Positions 1 through 10,255 of a DNA stretch of 64,000 nt are shown in pieces. The stretch comes from Sphingomonas sp. Its GTDB lineage: Bacteria > Pseudomonadota > Alphaproteobacteria > Sphingomonadales > Sphingomonadaceae. Where the stretch lies: the NCBI RefSeq assembly GCF_029239295.1, contig NZ_JAQZBC010000014.1:18930-82929 (forward strand), in the 5' to 3' direction. How positions within the stretch are numbered: position 1 is the first letter of the stretch; each line of letters starts with the position of its first letter. The translations under genes were made by a program, and so were the position numbers. A model generated the notes under the pieces. That model was not told the DNA's origin. It worked only from the letters and a program-made list of their open reading frames with translations, and did no database searches.

Positions 1-8
1 TCAATTAC

Positions 9-1442
9 ATGCTGCCCTCCGCCGGCATCCGCCTGCTGGCGATCGTCCGCACGGGCGCCCGTTACGGCGAGCGGCTGGCGAGCCATGAGGCCGCGTTTGG
101 CGCGCTCGCACGCATTCGACCCGCGCTGTACCGCGCACTGGGTAGCGCTCCGATCGAGCAGTCACTGGCGCTCGGCACCGGCGAGGCGACTGCGCGCCTG
201 GTTGACGACGTGGGCGCTATCGAGACGCGCTTCGTGCGCTTGTCCGCCCCCTGGGGCGTGGCCGCCGCGCTCGGAGCGGGGCTGTGCCTGATCATTCTGG
301 GCGGGCTTCCTGCCGCGCTGTCGACCGCCGCCTGCGCTGGCGCGACGCTGCTGGGTGCTGCCGGTCTGTCGCGTCGCATGGATGAGCCCGGCCGCGCCGT
401 TCAGCAGGCGGCGGGCACGCTGCGGGAGGAAGTCGCACGGCTGGTCGATGCCGCTCCCGAACTGCGCTGCTTCGGGCTGGAGGCATGGGCCGCCGAGCGG
501 ATCAATGTCGAGGCAGCCGCTCTCGGCAAGGCGCAGCGTGCGCATGGAAACGCGGCGGGCTGGTTCGAATGGCTCCACGCGACCGGCATCGGCATCGCCA
601 CCGGCAGCACGCTGGTGCTCGCCGCCCCGGCGGGCGCGCCGATAGCCGCGCTCGCCGCGCTGGCCGCCGCGATGACACTCGATGGTCTTGGCCCGGTGCT
701 GCGCGCGATGATCGAACAAGGTCGCGTGCGCGAGGCGGAGGCGCGGCTCGATACCGTGTTGAGGGCAGGCGCCCCGGCGATCGTCGCGTCGCCGATCGAC
801 AGCAGCGCACCCACGATCATGCTAACGGCGCCGCTTTCCACCACCCTTTGTCCGGGCGATCGCATCGCGTTGGTCGGCCCCTCCGGCGCGGGCAAGACGA
901 CGGTGCTGGAAACGCTGCTCGGCTTGCGTCCCCTCGCGCGCGGTCAGATCACGTTCGACGGCGAAGATGCCGCGACCATTTCCCCTGCGCGGCTGCGGCA
1001 CTACTTCGCGTGGGCGCCGCAGGATGCTGAGCTGCTCTCGGGCACGGTGCGCGACAATCTGCTGCTGGCGGATCCCGCAGCGACGGATGAGACGCTGTGG
1101 CATGCGCTGTTCGACGCTTCCATGGACGGTCGGGTGCGCGCGCTGGGCGGGCTGGACGCATGGGTGGGAGAGAATGGCGCGCGATTATCGGGCGGCGAGC
1201 GCCGCCGCCTGGCACTCGCCCGCGCCTATGTCAGCCCGGCCCCATGGCTGCTGCTCGACGAACCGAGCGAGGGACTGGATGCGGTAACCGAACAGATGGT
1301 CGCGACCCGCCTGACCGATCGGCTGGATCGTACCGGCCGGGGACTGCTGCTGGTCAGTCATCGCCGGGCGATGGTCGCCGGCTGCGATCGTCGGATCGAA
1401 CTGGCGCCCGGCAACGACTTCCGCGCGCTACGGGCAGCCTGA
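9..1442 (+). CDS. cydC: Thiol reductant ABC exporter subunit CydC-like (5' end may lie upstream of the window)
   Basis: Exporter-type ABC protein: TM region then Walker A GPSGAGKTT, signature LSGGERRRLALARA, Walker B WLLLDEPSEGLD; followed by an Fnr-type regulator. Confidence 0.75.
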   Translation: MLPSAGIRLLAIVRTGARYGERLASHEAAFGALARIRPALYRALGSAPIEQSLALGTGEATARLVDDVGAIETRFVRLSAPWGVAAALGAGLCLIILGGLPAALSTAACAGATLLGAAGLSRRMDEPGRAVQQAAGTLREEVARLVDAAPELRCFGLEAWAAERINVEAAALGKAQRAHGNAAGWFEWLHATGIGIATGSTLVLAAPAGAPIAALAALAAAMTLDGLGPVLRAMIEQGRVREAEARLDTVLRAGAPAIVASPIDSSAPTIMLTAPLSTTLCPGDRIALVGPSGAGKTTVLETLLGLRPLARGQITFDGEDAATISPARLRHYFAWAPQDAELLSGTVRDNLLLADPAATDETLWHALFDASMDGRVRALGGLDAWVGENGARLSGGERRRLALARAYVSPAPWLLLDEPSEGLDAVTEQMVATRLTDRLDRTGRGLLLVSHRRAMVAGCDRRIELAPGNDFRALRAA

Positions 1443-1463
1443 GCCGGATGCGCGCGCCGCGGC

Positions 1464-2174
1464 TCAACCGGCGATGCGCGCCAACCCGGCGGGGTCGAGC
1501 AGGCGTACCTGCCGCCCACCCGGCAGCGCTATGAGCCCGGCGGATTTCAGCGCCGTCATCTGTCGGCTCACCGTCTCGATCGTCAGCCCGAGTATTTCGC
1601 CCACCGCGCCGCGTCCCATCGGCAGCTCCACCTGGTCGCCGGTGCCCAGCCGGCGATGCATATCGAGCAGGAAGGCGGCGACCTTCTCGGGTGCATGGCG
1701 CCGGCCCAGCATCAGCATCCATCGGCGCGCCTCCGTCAGCGTTCCCATCGCCTGCCGCAGCAACAGCGCCTCTGCGCCCGGTTGCGCGGTCAGCGCGGGC
1801 TCCAGCGCGCGGCGCGAATAGAGGCACAGGTCAGCATCGACCAGCGCGATCACTGTCTCGCTCGCCTGTTCCACGAACAGTTCGCCGACGAAATCACCGG
1901 GGAAGAGCAGGCCGACGATCTGCGTCCGTCCATCCAGATCCTCGCGCACGACCTTCAGCACGCCCGATACCAGATTGGCGCACACGCTGCTGGGGTCGCC
2001 GGCCCAGATCAGCACCTGCCCTGCGTGCAGCGTGCGTCGTCGTCCGATCGCATGCAGCGCGGAGAGTGCGCCGTCGGTGAAGCTTGCACATACCGCGACC
2101 TCGCGCGCGGCGCAGGCCATGCAGCGTGGGGTGGCGCAGCCGGGATCGTTCGCCGCAAGGCGCACCGCCGTCAC
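1464..2174 (-). CDS. Crp/Fnr family transcriptional regulator (FnrL-like, N-terminal Cys cluster)
   Basis: N-terminal CATPRCMACAAREVAVC, cNMP-fold region and C-terminal HTH (GEILGLTIETVSRQMTALKSAGLI). GTG start overlaps the hemN stop by 4 nt (GTGA). Confidence 0.85.
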   Translation of the reverse strand: MTAVRLAANDPGCATPRCMACAAREVAVCASFTDGALSALHAIGRRRTLHAGQVLIWAGDPSSVCANLVSGVLKVVREDLDGRTQIVGLLFPGDFVGELFVEQASETVIALVDADLCLYSRRALEPALTAQPGAEALLLRQAMGTLTEARRWMLMLGRRHAPEKVAAFLLDMHRRLGTGDQVELPMGRGAVGEILGLTIETVSRQMTALKSAGLIALPGGRQVRLLDPAGLARIAG

Positions 2175-3493
2175 ACCGCGCTGCTGAAGCGGGCGGGCTC
2201 CTGTCCTCGATAGGCGTCGAGCGTGGCAGCGATCACCCGCGAGTACGGCCGCGCGCCTTCCTCCAGCACCAGCCGGTCGCCCTCCCACCGAGCCAGCCCA
2301 CGCTCAACAAACGGAAGCAGCCGCGAGCGCAGCGCGGTGCGCTCGGGATAGTCGGACAGCTCCGCTACGCCGCGCGCGAGGATCGCCTCGATGGCTCGGC
2401 CGCGCATCCGATCTTCCGCGCTGCGCCACAGCCCGCGAGTCGTCGCAAACCGACCCGAACCGATCGCCAGATGATAGCGTCCGGTGTTCTTCTCATTCTG
2501 TAGCAGTCGATCGGGAAACTCGCTGATCGCACTGGCACCCAGCCCGATGAGCGTTGCGGCCTGATCCTCGGTGAACCCCTGGAAATTGCGCCGCAGCGTG
2601 CCCGCCTCGGCCGCCATCGCCAGGGCGTCCTCTGGTCGGGCGAAATGATCGAAGCCGACCGCCCGGTATCCGGCGCCGGTCAATGTGTCGTGCGCCAGTT
2701 CGGCGTGGCGAAACCGCGCCGCTGCGTCGGGCAACATGCTGCCGTCGATCCGCCGCTGCCGCGCGATCAGATGCGGCACATGCGCATAGCCGAAAACGGC
2801 GAGCCGCTCCGGCGCCATGGCGAGGGCAGTGTCCAGAGTCGCACGCAGGCTGTCATCGGTTTGCCCGGGCAGGCCGTACATCAGGTCAAAGTTGATTGAG
2901 GAGATGCCGCCATCGCGCAGGATGGAGACCGCCTCTTTGATTTGCGCCTCGGGCTGAACCCGTCCGATCGCCGCCTGGATCGCGGGATCGAACGTCTGCA
3001 CGCCAAGGCTGCCGCGGGTGACCCCCGCGGCTCGCAGGACGGCCGCCCATTCGCTGCCGAACCCGCGCGGATCGATCTCCACGGACAGGATCGCATGGTC
3101 GCAGCGAAACGCCGCGCGGACATGTTCGACAAGGTCACTGAAGGCATCTGCGGAGATGGCGTTGGGGCTCCCGCCACCAAAGGCAATTCGTCCGATCCGA
3201 CCGCGCCCGTTCAGCCGACGCGCGACGAGCGTGATCTCCTCGCGCAGCTGCGCCATATAGTTCGACAGCCGCGCGCTCCGGTTCGCCGCGCCGGTGTTGC
3301 ACCCGCAGTACCAGCAGATCTCCCGACAATAGGGGATGTGCAGATAAAGCGAGATCGCCTCGTCCGGTGCGACACGATCGAGCGCTGCCGCCATGTCATC
3401 ATGCCCCACCGTGTCGCCGAACTCGGCGGCGGTTGGATAGCTGGTGTAGCGCGGTACCGCGCGGGCGAGCAGGTCGGGATGATAGGTCCACAT
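2171..3493 (-). CDS. hemN: Oxygen-independent coproporphyrinogen III oxidase
   Basis: PRYTSYPTAAEF start, radical SAM CREICWYCGCN, FGGGSPN, SINFDLMYGLPGQT; start chosen at MWTYHPD. Confidence 0.92.
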   Translation of the reverse strand: MWTYHPDLLARAVPRYTSYPTAAEFGDTVGHDDMAAALDRVAPDEAISLYLHIPYCREICWYCGCNTGAANRSARLSNYMAQLREEITLVARRLNGRGRIGRIAFGGGSPNAISADAFSDLVEHVRAAFRCDHAILSVEIDPRGFGSEWAAVLRAAGVTRGSLGVQTFDPAIQAAIGRVQPEAQIKEAVSILRDGGISSINFDLMYGLPGQTDDSLRATLDTALAMAPERLAVFGYAHVPHLIARQRRIDGSMLPDAAARFRHAELAHDTLTGAGYRAVGFDHFARPEDALAMAAEAGTLRRNFQGFTEDQAATLIGLGASAISEFPDRLLQNEKNTGRYHLAIGSGRFATTRGLWRSAEDRMRGRAIEAILARGVAELSDYPERTALRSRLLPFVERGLARWEGDRLVLEEGARPYSRVIAATLDAYRGQEPARFSSAV

Positions 3494-3527
3494 GCTCGCG
3501 GCGTGCGCGACCGCGCATCGCCAATCC

Positions 3528-3541
3528 TTGATCGCGGTCAA
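3528..3541. promoter_or_regulatory. Candidate FNR/FixK box TTGATCGCGGTCAA
   Basis: One mismatch to TTGAT-N4-ATCAA; lies between divergent hemN (start 3493) and ompW (start 3628). Confidence 0.65.
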
Positions 3542-3627
3542 AAACTTGTTTGGCGGCGATCAACGCCCGCCCCGCATCGCCGCCCTAGGCCGCTTGCATT
3601 CGAACACATGATGCAAGGGGAACGACG

Positions 3628-4320
3628 ATGACGAAGCGGATGCTGGCGGTGCTGGGCGCGATGCTCGCCGGCGTGGCGGCGATGCCCGCTGAGGCGCAGG
3701 ACGACGCGGCCGAGCGGATCGGCACGCGGGCCGGTGACGTACTGCTGCGGGCGCGCGCCATCACGGTCGCGCCGAACGAGCGGTCAGGAAGCATCCTGCC
3801 CGCCTTCCCAGGCGAAAAGGTGCTGATCGACAACAGCGTCATGCCCGAACTCGACCTTACCTATATGGCGACGGACAACATCGGCTTCGAACTGATCGCC
3901 TCGACTACCAAGCACCACGCCGATGGGCGCAGCGGCACCACCGGCTCGATCGGGCGCTTGGCATCCACCTGGGTGCTGCCGCCAACGCTGACCGTGCAAT
4001 ATCACTTCATGCCGCGGTCCACGGTGCGGCCCTATGTCGGTGCCGGGATCAACTACACGATCTTCTGGAACGAAAAGGCGTCGTCCGGCCTCGAGGACGC
4101 GGTCGGCCGCACCCGCGTGCACATGAGCGACAGCGTCGGCTGGGCCGCACAGGCGGGGATCGACATCGACCTGTGGCGCAAGGTGTTCCTCAACCTCGAC
4201 GTCAAATACATCGATATCGACACGACCGCCCGGCTCGATACCGCCGCGATCGGTACGCAGAGGGTGCGGCTGAACGTGGATCCGCTGGTCTTCGGTATTG
4301 GGCTGGGCCTGCGTCTCTGA
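3628..4320 (+). CDS. OmpW family outer membrane protein
   Basis: Signal peptide; LTVQYHF, RPYVGAGINYT and LNLDVKYIDIDT beta-barrel pattern typical of OmpW. Confidence 0.88.
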   Translation: MTKRMLAVLGAMLAGVAAMPAEAQDDAAERIGTRAGDVLLRARAITVAPNERSGSILPAFPGEKVLIDNSVMPELDLTYMATDNIGFELIASTTKHHADGRSGTTGSIGRLASTWVLPPTLTVQYHFMPRSTVRPYVGAGINYTIFWNEKASSGLEDAVGRTRVHMSDSVGWAAQAGIDIDLWRKVFLNLDVKYIDIDTTARLDTAAIGTQRVRLNVDPLVFGIGLGLRL

Positions 4321-4396
4321 CCCGCGCCGCCTTCCTTACCGACGCTCCAGCCGTGGCAGTCCATCCGGGCTGCCACGATGGGGCAGGTAATGCCGC

Positions 4397-4861
4397 TCAC
4401 CCCGCCGGCAGAGTGTAGCCGACCGTCGCCTGCGCCACGATGCCGGCCTCGCTGCCTTGCCAGATCCTGACGTCCACCGTCACCAGCCGCCGCCCCATCT
4501 TCAGGATGCTCGCGTCCGCAACGATCCGCTCGAATCGGCATGCGCGAAGAAAGCTCATCGTCAGCGTGTGCGTGACCGCCATCAGCATCGGGCCGGTGTG
4601 CGCCAGGATGACGGCATAGGCGACATGATCGGCCAGCGTCATCAGCGTGGGGCCTGAGACGATATTGCCCGGCCGCGCCATCGCCGGGGTCGGATCCAGG
4701 ATCATCCGCGCGCTATGGCGCCCAAGCGCCTCAACGACGCCTGCCTCACCCGTCCGGCCGGGAAAGGCTCCCGCAAGCAGCGCGCGCAGTTCTTTCACCG
4801 ACAGAATCGGTTCGCCTTGTCCTTCGCCCCGCGCTGTGTCGCCCTGCCCCATTTCCAAAAT
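4397..4861 (-). CDS. PaaI/hotdog family thioesterase-like protein (start approximate)
   Basis: RPGNIVSGPTLMTLADHVAYAVI and TLTMSFLRACRF hotdog-thioesterase motifs. Confidence 0.75.
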   Translation of the reverse strand: MLEMGQGDTARGEGQGEPILSVKELRALLAGAFPGRTGEAGVVEALGRHSARMILDPTPAMARPGNIVSGPTLMTLADHVAYAVILAHTGPMLMAVTHTLTMSFLRACRFERIVADASILKMGRRLVTVDVRIWQGSEAGIVAQATVGYTLPAG

Positions 4862-5090
4862 CCTCCGTGACGGCCGGTCATCCGGCTCCCGATCCGGCTT
4901 TGGCAAAGCGGTAGCAGGCCGAGAAGGGGTTTTGCGCTTCATGGGCGGCGCGTCTCGCACCAGGGAAAGGTGCGGCATTCGCCATTGCGCAAGGGGCGGG
5001 TCAGGCTGTAACCGGCCGATTGGTCCGGAAACGAAAAAGGGGCGGCTTTCGCCACCCCTTGTTTCCTCCAAACATCCCTTTTGGGGAAGT

Positions 5091-5167
5091 TGGCGCGCCC
5101 GGAACGATTCGAACGTCCGACCCTCAGATTCGTAGTCTGATGCTCTATCCAGCTGAGCTACGGGCGC
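5091..5167 (-). tRNA. tRNA-Arg(ACG), CCA encoded
   Basis: Reverse complement GCGCCCGTAGCTCAGCTGGATAGAGCATCAGACTACGAATCTGAGGGTCGGACGTTCGAATCGTTCCGGGCGCGCCA folds as a cloverleaf, anticodon ACG. Confidence 0.95.
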
Positions 5168-5248
5168 GTTGGAGTGGCGCTGATAGAAGCGACTTTTGGA
5201 TTAGGCAAGAGCGTTGCGCATAACTTTTTCGCTACCTAACACATTCTC

Positions 5249-5752
5249 ATGCCGCTTCGTGCTCTCCCCGCCCCGCTCGCCCTCCTGTTCATCCTTGCTG
5301 GGTGCACCTCACAGGCCAACTATCCCTCGCTCCTCCCGCGCCCTGCGGAAACGCAAAGCTTGGAGGAACCAGCACCGGTCGCGCCTGAGCCGCCGCAACC
5401 GAATCCAGCACTGGATGCGCAGATCGCCACCGCGCTTGCGACGCTTGCGGAGCGGGTCAGCGCCTTTGACGCGGCGGCCAACCGTGCGGAGCGACAGATC
5501 AAGGGCGCGCGCGGTGCTGCGGTCGGCAGCGATGCCTGGCTCGACGCGCAGGTCACACTGGCCGAACTCGATTCGCTGCGCTCGTCGACCGGCGATCTGG
5601 CCATTCAGCTCGATGATCTGGCGCAGGAGCGTGCGGTGACGCTCGGAACTGAATATCCGCCGCTGACCGCGGCTTCGGCGCAGGTGCGCGCCGCGGTGGC
5701 CGCGCAGGTCGCGCGAATCACGGCGTTGCAGGGGCAACTCGCCCCCGCTTGA
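5249..5752 (+). CDS. Hypothetical lipoprotein
   Basis: Signal peptide with lipobox FILAGC; helical C-terminal part. Confidence 0.7.
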   Translation: MPLRALPAPLALLFILAGCTSQANYPSLLPRPAETQSLEEPAPVAPEPPQPNPALDAQIATALATLAERVSAFDAAANRAERQIKGARGAAVGSDAWLDAQVTLAELDSLRSSTGDLAIQLDDLAQERAVTLGTEYPPLTAASAQVRAAVAAQVARITALQGQLAPA

Positions 5753-5769
5753 GGGCGCCCGCCCCGGCC

Positions 5770-6300
5770 TTAGCGTGCAGCTTCGGCCAAGGGGCGAAGC
5801 GCACCGTTGCGCAGGTACATGGCGGTGACGGTAATTTCGGTTACCCCGTTCCCGACATGCACTGCCGTTACCTTGGGCGACGGTTTACGGCCGAGGATGA
5901 AATCCAGCAGCGTCACCTTCGGGTCGCCCGATGCGCCGCCACCATCAGATTTATCGGTCTCGCCATTGCCATTCATGTCGTGGCGCAGGTCGACCGCATA
6001 GGTGCCCGGTGCCGACACCGGCAGGCAGATCCGCACCGGACCGGCACTGGGCGTCGGCACTTCGACGCGGGTGAGCCAGCCCTTCTTCTCGAACCAGGTT
6101 GACGTAGTGCCGCCAAAGGTGCGCGCACGAAGCGCCCCGGCGCGGTTCTTCAGTCCCACGACGTTCACCAGGATCGACGGTTCGTTCCCGGCGGCGCAGC
6201 GCGCCGCATAGGGGCCCAGGATGGTGCCCTTGCCCTGCGCCGCCACTGACGGGGCAAGCAGCAGGAGAGCGGCCGAAGCAATGATACGCACGGTTTTCAT
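5770..6300 (-). CDS. DUF2141 domain-containing protein
   Basis: Signal peptide; LRHDMNGNGETDKS pattern typical of DUF2141. Confidence 0.75.
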   Translation of the reverse strand: MKTVRIIASAALLLLAPSVAAQGKGTILGPYAARCAAGNEPSILVNVVGLKNRAGALRARTFGGTTSTWFEKKGWLTRVEVPTPSAGPVRICLPVSAPGTYAVDLRHDMNGNGETDKSDGGGASGDPKVTLLDFILGRKPSPKVTAVHVGNGVTEITVTAMYLRNGALRPLAEAAR

Positions 6301-6330
6301 ACCTCTCCTTTGCATCATCTCGTGGCGCAA

Positions 6331-7815
6331 TCAGGGCGATTCATCGACGAAACCGGACGGCAGCAAGGCGACACCGCTTTTGCGGCGCCATGCGAGCAGG
6401 AGGATGGCGTAGAGCGTCAGTCCCGCCACCAGCGCGGCGAGCGGCATCCGGTGCAGTGCCAGCACCGCGCCCATCGCCACCGCGCCGATCGTCAGCGGAA
6501 TGGCGGTGACTCCGGGCTGCGGCACGATTCCGAAGGCGCGGCGAAGCACGATCCGCCGCACGCCCGCGCGAAGCGAATAGCCGCCGAGGACCGCGCCCGC
6601 AGCACCGGTCATCCCCAGCGGCCGGATCAGCATCATCGCCAGCGCCCCTGCGGTCGCCACGCCCAGCAACGTCACCATCAAGCCGAGCCGCGGCCGGCGA
6701 TAGGCGAAGATCAGATCCGCCACGCCAAAACTGTTCTGTACGATCTCGGCACTGGTCAGCAGTGCCAACGCGGCCGCCCCAGCGCCAAACCCGGCACCGA
6801 ACAGCCCCAGCAGCGGCTCGCCTACCGCCACGAACACGATCAGCAGCGGTATTTGAACTACAAGCAACAGGCGGATGGCGGTCCTTATCGCCCGCCCCGC
6901 CTCAATCTCGCCCGCCTGCGCCACCGTTCGCGCCACCAGCGGCACCAGCATCCCGTCGATGCTCTGGCGCACCTGCCGCGGCACGATCGCGATCTGCTTC
7001 ACCACGCCATAGACGCCGGCGGCGGACTGACCGAGCAGCACGCCGACCAGCCACAGGTCGAGCCGCGCGACCAACCCGTCGCTAACCTCGCTCGTCATGG
7101 TAGGCACGCCCTTCGCCGCCATCGCCCGCAGCCGCGCCGCCTCCGGGTGATATGGTGTGCAGCTCGGCGGCAGCACGCGCCGCGCGGAAGCGAGCGCGTA
7201 GGTCAGCACGACGATTGAGGCGACCAGATAGGAAAGCGGCAGCCCCATGCCCCGCGCGCCCGCCCCCCACGCCAGCAGCGCGACCGCAATGCCCACCCAT
7301 GGCTGGATCACGCTTTTGCCGATCACGTCATAACGGATCGCCCGTCCCCAGCGGGTGGCGGCGAGCAGCAGTTCGATCAGCACCTGGATGAGAATGGTCG
7401 GCGCCAGCAGGAGCAATGCGGTCGCCGTGTGCCGCGCCAGCACCGGTTCGGGCACCAGCAACGCCCCCGCAGCGACCAGTGCCGACAGGATCGCCGATGT
7501 TCCACCCGCCAGCAACGCTGCGTCCATCACCACATGCCGTGGCGGTCGGCCGGGTTCGCGCTCGTCAATCCAGTGGTAGATCAGCCACCGCCCGCCCATG
7601 CCGCCGGCCGTCACTCCCAGCTCGACCACCGCCAGCGCGATCGCATAGGCGCCGAGCAGCGACGCGCCGTACAATTGCGCGCCCGCGAACAGGAAGCCGA
7701 AGCGGGCGACGAAGCGGATTACAAAGCCGAGCGCATTTGCCCCGCCGCCGCGCAGGATCAATCGTCCCGCGCGGTCGCCCGGCGGCTGAATGGCGTCAGG
7801 CGCTGACGGGAGCAC
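6331..7815 (-). CDS. Oligosaccharide flippase / polysaccharide biosynthesis protein
   Basis: Multi-TM protein with MATE/Wzx-like repeats; overlaps the glycosyltransferase stop. Confidence 0.75.
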   Translation of the reverse strand: MLPSAPDAIQPPGDRAGRLILRGGGANALGFVIRFVARFGFLFAGAQLYGASLLGAYAIALAVVELGVTAGGMGGRWLIYHWIDEREPGRPPRHVVMDAALLAGGTSAILSALVAAGALLVPEPVLARHTATALLLLAPTILIQVLIELLLAATRWGRAIRYDVIGKSVIQPWVGIAVALLAWGAGARGMGLPLSYLVASIVVLTYALASARRVLPPSCTPYHPEAARLRAMAAKGVPTMTSEVSDGLVARLDLWLVGVLLGQSAAGVYGVVKQIAIVPRQVRQSIDGMLVPLVARTVAQAGEIEAGRAIRTAIRLLLVVQIPLLIVFVAVGEPLLGLFGAGFGAGAAALALLTSAEIVQNSFGVADLIFAYRRPRLGLMVTLLGVATAGALAMMLIRPLGMTGAAGAVLGGYSLRAGVRRIVLRRAFGIVPQPGVTAIPLTIGAVAMGAVLALHRMPLAALVAGLTLYAILLLAWRRKSGVALLPSGFVDESP

Positions 7816-9034
7816 CGGGACCGAGCGCCGCCTGCTCGATGAACAGCGACTGATAAGCGGCGATCATCGGCTCCATGCCAAACGCCTCGATCCGGTGCGG
7901 GCCAGCACTGCCAAGCCGTTCGGCCAGCGCCGTGTCTTTGATCAGACGATCGATCCCGTGTTGGATGCCGTGGACATCAGGCGTGACGCACCAGCCCGCC
8001 ACGTCATGTCCCACCAGCTCACGCGAACCAAAGCGGCAGTCGGTGACCAGCGTCGGCCGGCCAAGCGCCAGCGCCTCCCCCGCGGTGGTCGGAAACCCCT
8101 CCCACCGCGACGGCAACACCACCAGCGCAGCGCGCGCCATCCAGGCCCATGGATTGTCGTCAAACCCGACGAAGCTGACGTGGTCGGCAATGCCCAGCGC
8201 GGCCGCCCGCCGCCGCAAGTCGCCCTCGCGCGATCCACGGCCGACGATCACCAGATCGTGCGTGCCTCGCGCTTGCCCTGCCGCGTAAGCGGTCAACAGC
8301 ATGTCGTGGCCCTTCTGATATTCCAGACGGCCGACCGACAGGATGAACGGCCGTGCGTCGGGCGCACGCGGGATGGCGGCTGTGGCCTCGCGGCGGACGC
8401 GCGCCGCGTCGATCGGATTGCGGATCACCCGCAGCCGCGCGCGATCCAGCGCCAGATCCTCGATCAGCCCGTCCGCCATATGCTGCGAATTGGCCAGCAG
8501 CACATCCGCCGCACGATAGGCGCGCGCGGTGTGCCAGGCGACCAGCCGCCGAGCCATCGGCGATTTCAGCTCGTCACCGATCACCGCCAGCGTGTTGTTG
8601 CCTTCCCGTGCGATCCAGCGCGGCCGCGCCGGGCCAAGCCCGCTCAGGGCAAGCTGAGTGATCAGCGTCGTTCCCTTCAGGAAGCTCATCACCACGTCGG
8701 GCTGCCAGTCGCGGATCATTCTCCGAAACGCGATCGGCGCTTGCAGCGTCCCCGCGATCAGCCGGTCGGGTCGATAGAAACCGGCATTCGGCCCTTCGAA
8801 GACGAACCGGCGTTCCCCTTCGGGCGCCACCATCAGTCGGGCCGGGTCGACGTCCTTGACGAAGGGGCCTGCGGCGCGAAGCAGACCGATGCGCACATCC
8901 ACCAAGGTCGGATCGCAGCGGTTCGCGAGATGGACGGCGACGCGTTCTGCTCCACCACCATGGAGCGACGTCAGCAACAGCAGGACGCGTGTCGGAACGA
9001 TCCGCCGCCTGTCATCCTCCTCGCCACGCCCCAT
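7796..9034 (-). CDS. Family GT4-like glycosyltransferase
   Basis: LLLTSLHGGGAERVAVHLANR, ILSVGRLEYQKGHDMLL and PSRWEGFPTTAGEALALGRPTLVTDC are GT-B/GT4 motifs; start approximate. Confidence 0.85.
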   Translation of the reverse strand: MGRGEEDDRRRIVPTRVLLLLTSLHGGGAERVAVHLANRCDPTLVDVRIGLLRAAGPFVKDVDPARLMVAPEGERRFVFEGPNAGFYRPDRLIAGTLQAPIAFRRMIRDWQPDVVMSFLKGTTLITQLALSGLGPARPRWIAREGNNTLAVIGDELKSPMARRLVAWHTARAYRAADVLLANSQHMADGLIEDLALDRARLRVIRNPIDAARVRREATAAIPRAPDARPFILSVGRLEYQKGHDMLLTAYAAGQARGTHDLVIVGRGSREGDLRRRAAALGIADHVSFVGFDDNPWAWMARAALVVLPSRWEGFPTTAGEALALGRPTLVTDCRFGSRELVGHDVAGWCVTPDVHGIQHGIDRLIKDTALAERLGSAGPHRIEAFGMEPMIAAYQSLFIEQAALGPGAPVSA

Positions 9035-9140
9035 CGTGTTTCCTTGGCTACCCCCGCACGCTACAACCAACCCGCTCACGTGCCGCAAGGTCCGGAAAAA
9101 ATCCCGGTACTGTCGCACTTTGTTGGGGGGTGGTCCCGGG

Positions 9141-10250
9141 TTGGTCAAGCATCAGCTGCTCGTCGGCGCGGCCGAATTCTGGAGTGCGGCGGCGGCAGAC
9201 ATCGCTGGCGCGCGCGATCGCGTGCTCGTGCAGGCAATGACCTTCGAGGCGGATGCCGCCGGCACCGCCGTATTCGATGCCATTGCCGCCAGCACCGCGG
9301 CCGATCGCCGCATCCTGGTCGACAGCTACTCGCGGATGGTCGTCAACGACCGCTTCGTGCTGTCCCCGCGCCGGCTGACCGACCGGGCATTTCGCGCCGA
9401 AGTACGCGCCACGCGCCTGCTTTTCCGCGATGCCGGCCGCCATGGCGTCGCCGTCCGGCGCACCAATCCGGTCGGCCGCAACCCGCTTCGTTATGGCGTG
9501 CGCAACCACAAGAAGCTGCTGATCGTGGACGATATCGCTTATCTCGGCGGCCTCAACTTCAGCGACCACAATTTCGCCTGGCACGACATGATGGTCAGGA
9601 TGGAGGACGCTACCGCAGCCGCCTTCCTCGCCGATGATTTCGCCGCCACCTGGACCGGGACCCCGCGCCCCGCGCTTCATGCGCGCGCGGCACTCACCCT
9701 CGCCGCGCTGGATGGCCGCACCAACCACCGCGGCTATGCCCCCTTGGCCGATGCCATCGCCGCCGCGCACCGCAGCATCGTGGTGATCAGCCCCTACCCC
9801 AGCTTCCCCTTCATGGACTGGCTGGACGCAGCGGCCCGCCGCGGTGTCGCAGTGCAAATCCTCACCCCCCGTGACAGCAACAAGCCAATCGTGCGCCACG
9901 CGCTGCTCGCCCGCGCGCCCGTCGCCTACCTTACCATCCGCCTGACGCCCGGCATGACCCACCTGAAGGCGATGTTGATCGACGACAGCGTGCTGGTGAC
10001 CGGATCGACCAACTTCGATTTCGCCAGCTACGTCGCCAATGAGGAATATCTTGCGCTGATCCGCGACGAGGCGCTCGTGGCGGATTTCAGCGCCCGCGTA
10101 CTCGATCCCGCACATCGTGCGAGCGAGGACGGCGCGCCGCTCCGCCCGAGCCGCCTGCGCGGCGCTGCGGCCACCGCTGGCCTGCGGATCGCCGCCGCGG
10201 CCATCGCTCCGCTGGCGCGCGCGAGGCGGACCGTCACGGACTGGGATTGA
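9141..10250 (+). CDS. Phospholipase D-like (PLDc_2/cardiolipin-synthase-like) protein
   Basis: Two HKD-type motifs: NHKKLLIVDDIAYLGGLNFSD and THLKAMLIDDSVLVTGSTNFD; start likely TTG near 9141. Confidence 0.82.
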   Translation: MVKHQLLVGAAEFWSAAAADIAGARDRVLVQAMTFEADAAGTAVFDAIAASTAADRRILVDSYSRMVVNDRFVLSPRRLTDRAFRAEVRATRLLFRDAGRHGVAVRRTNPVGRNPLRYGVRNHKKLLIVDDIAYLGGLNFSDHNFAWHDMMVRMEDATAAAFLADDFAATWTGTPRPALHARAALTLAALDGRTNHRGYAPLADAIAAAHRSIVVISPYPSFPFMDWLDAAARRGVAVQILTPRDSNKPIVRHALLARAPVAYLTIRLTPGMTHLKAMLIDDSVLVTGSTNFDFASYVANEEYLALIRDEALVADFSARVLDPAHRASEDGAPLRPSRLRGAAATAGLRIAAAAIAPLARARRTVTDWD

Positions 10251-10255
10251 CCCGC

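Noticed and set aside
7790-9637. 615-aa plus-strand ORF opposite the glycosyltransferase
   Set aside because: Arg/Gln/His-rich composition without domain motifs; the GT4 protein on the minus strand explains the region.
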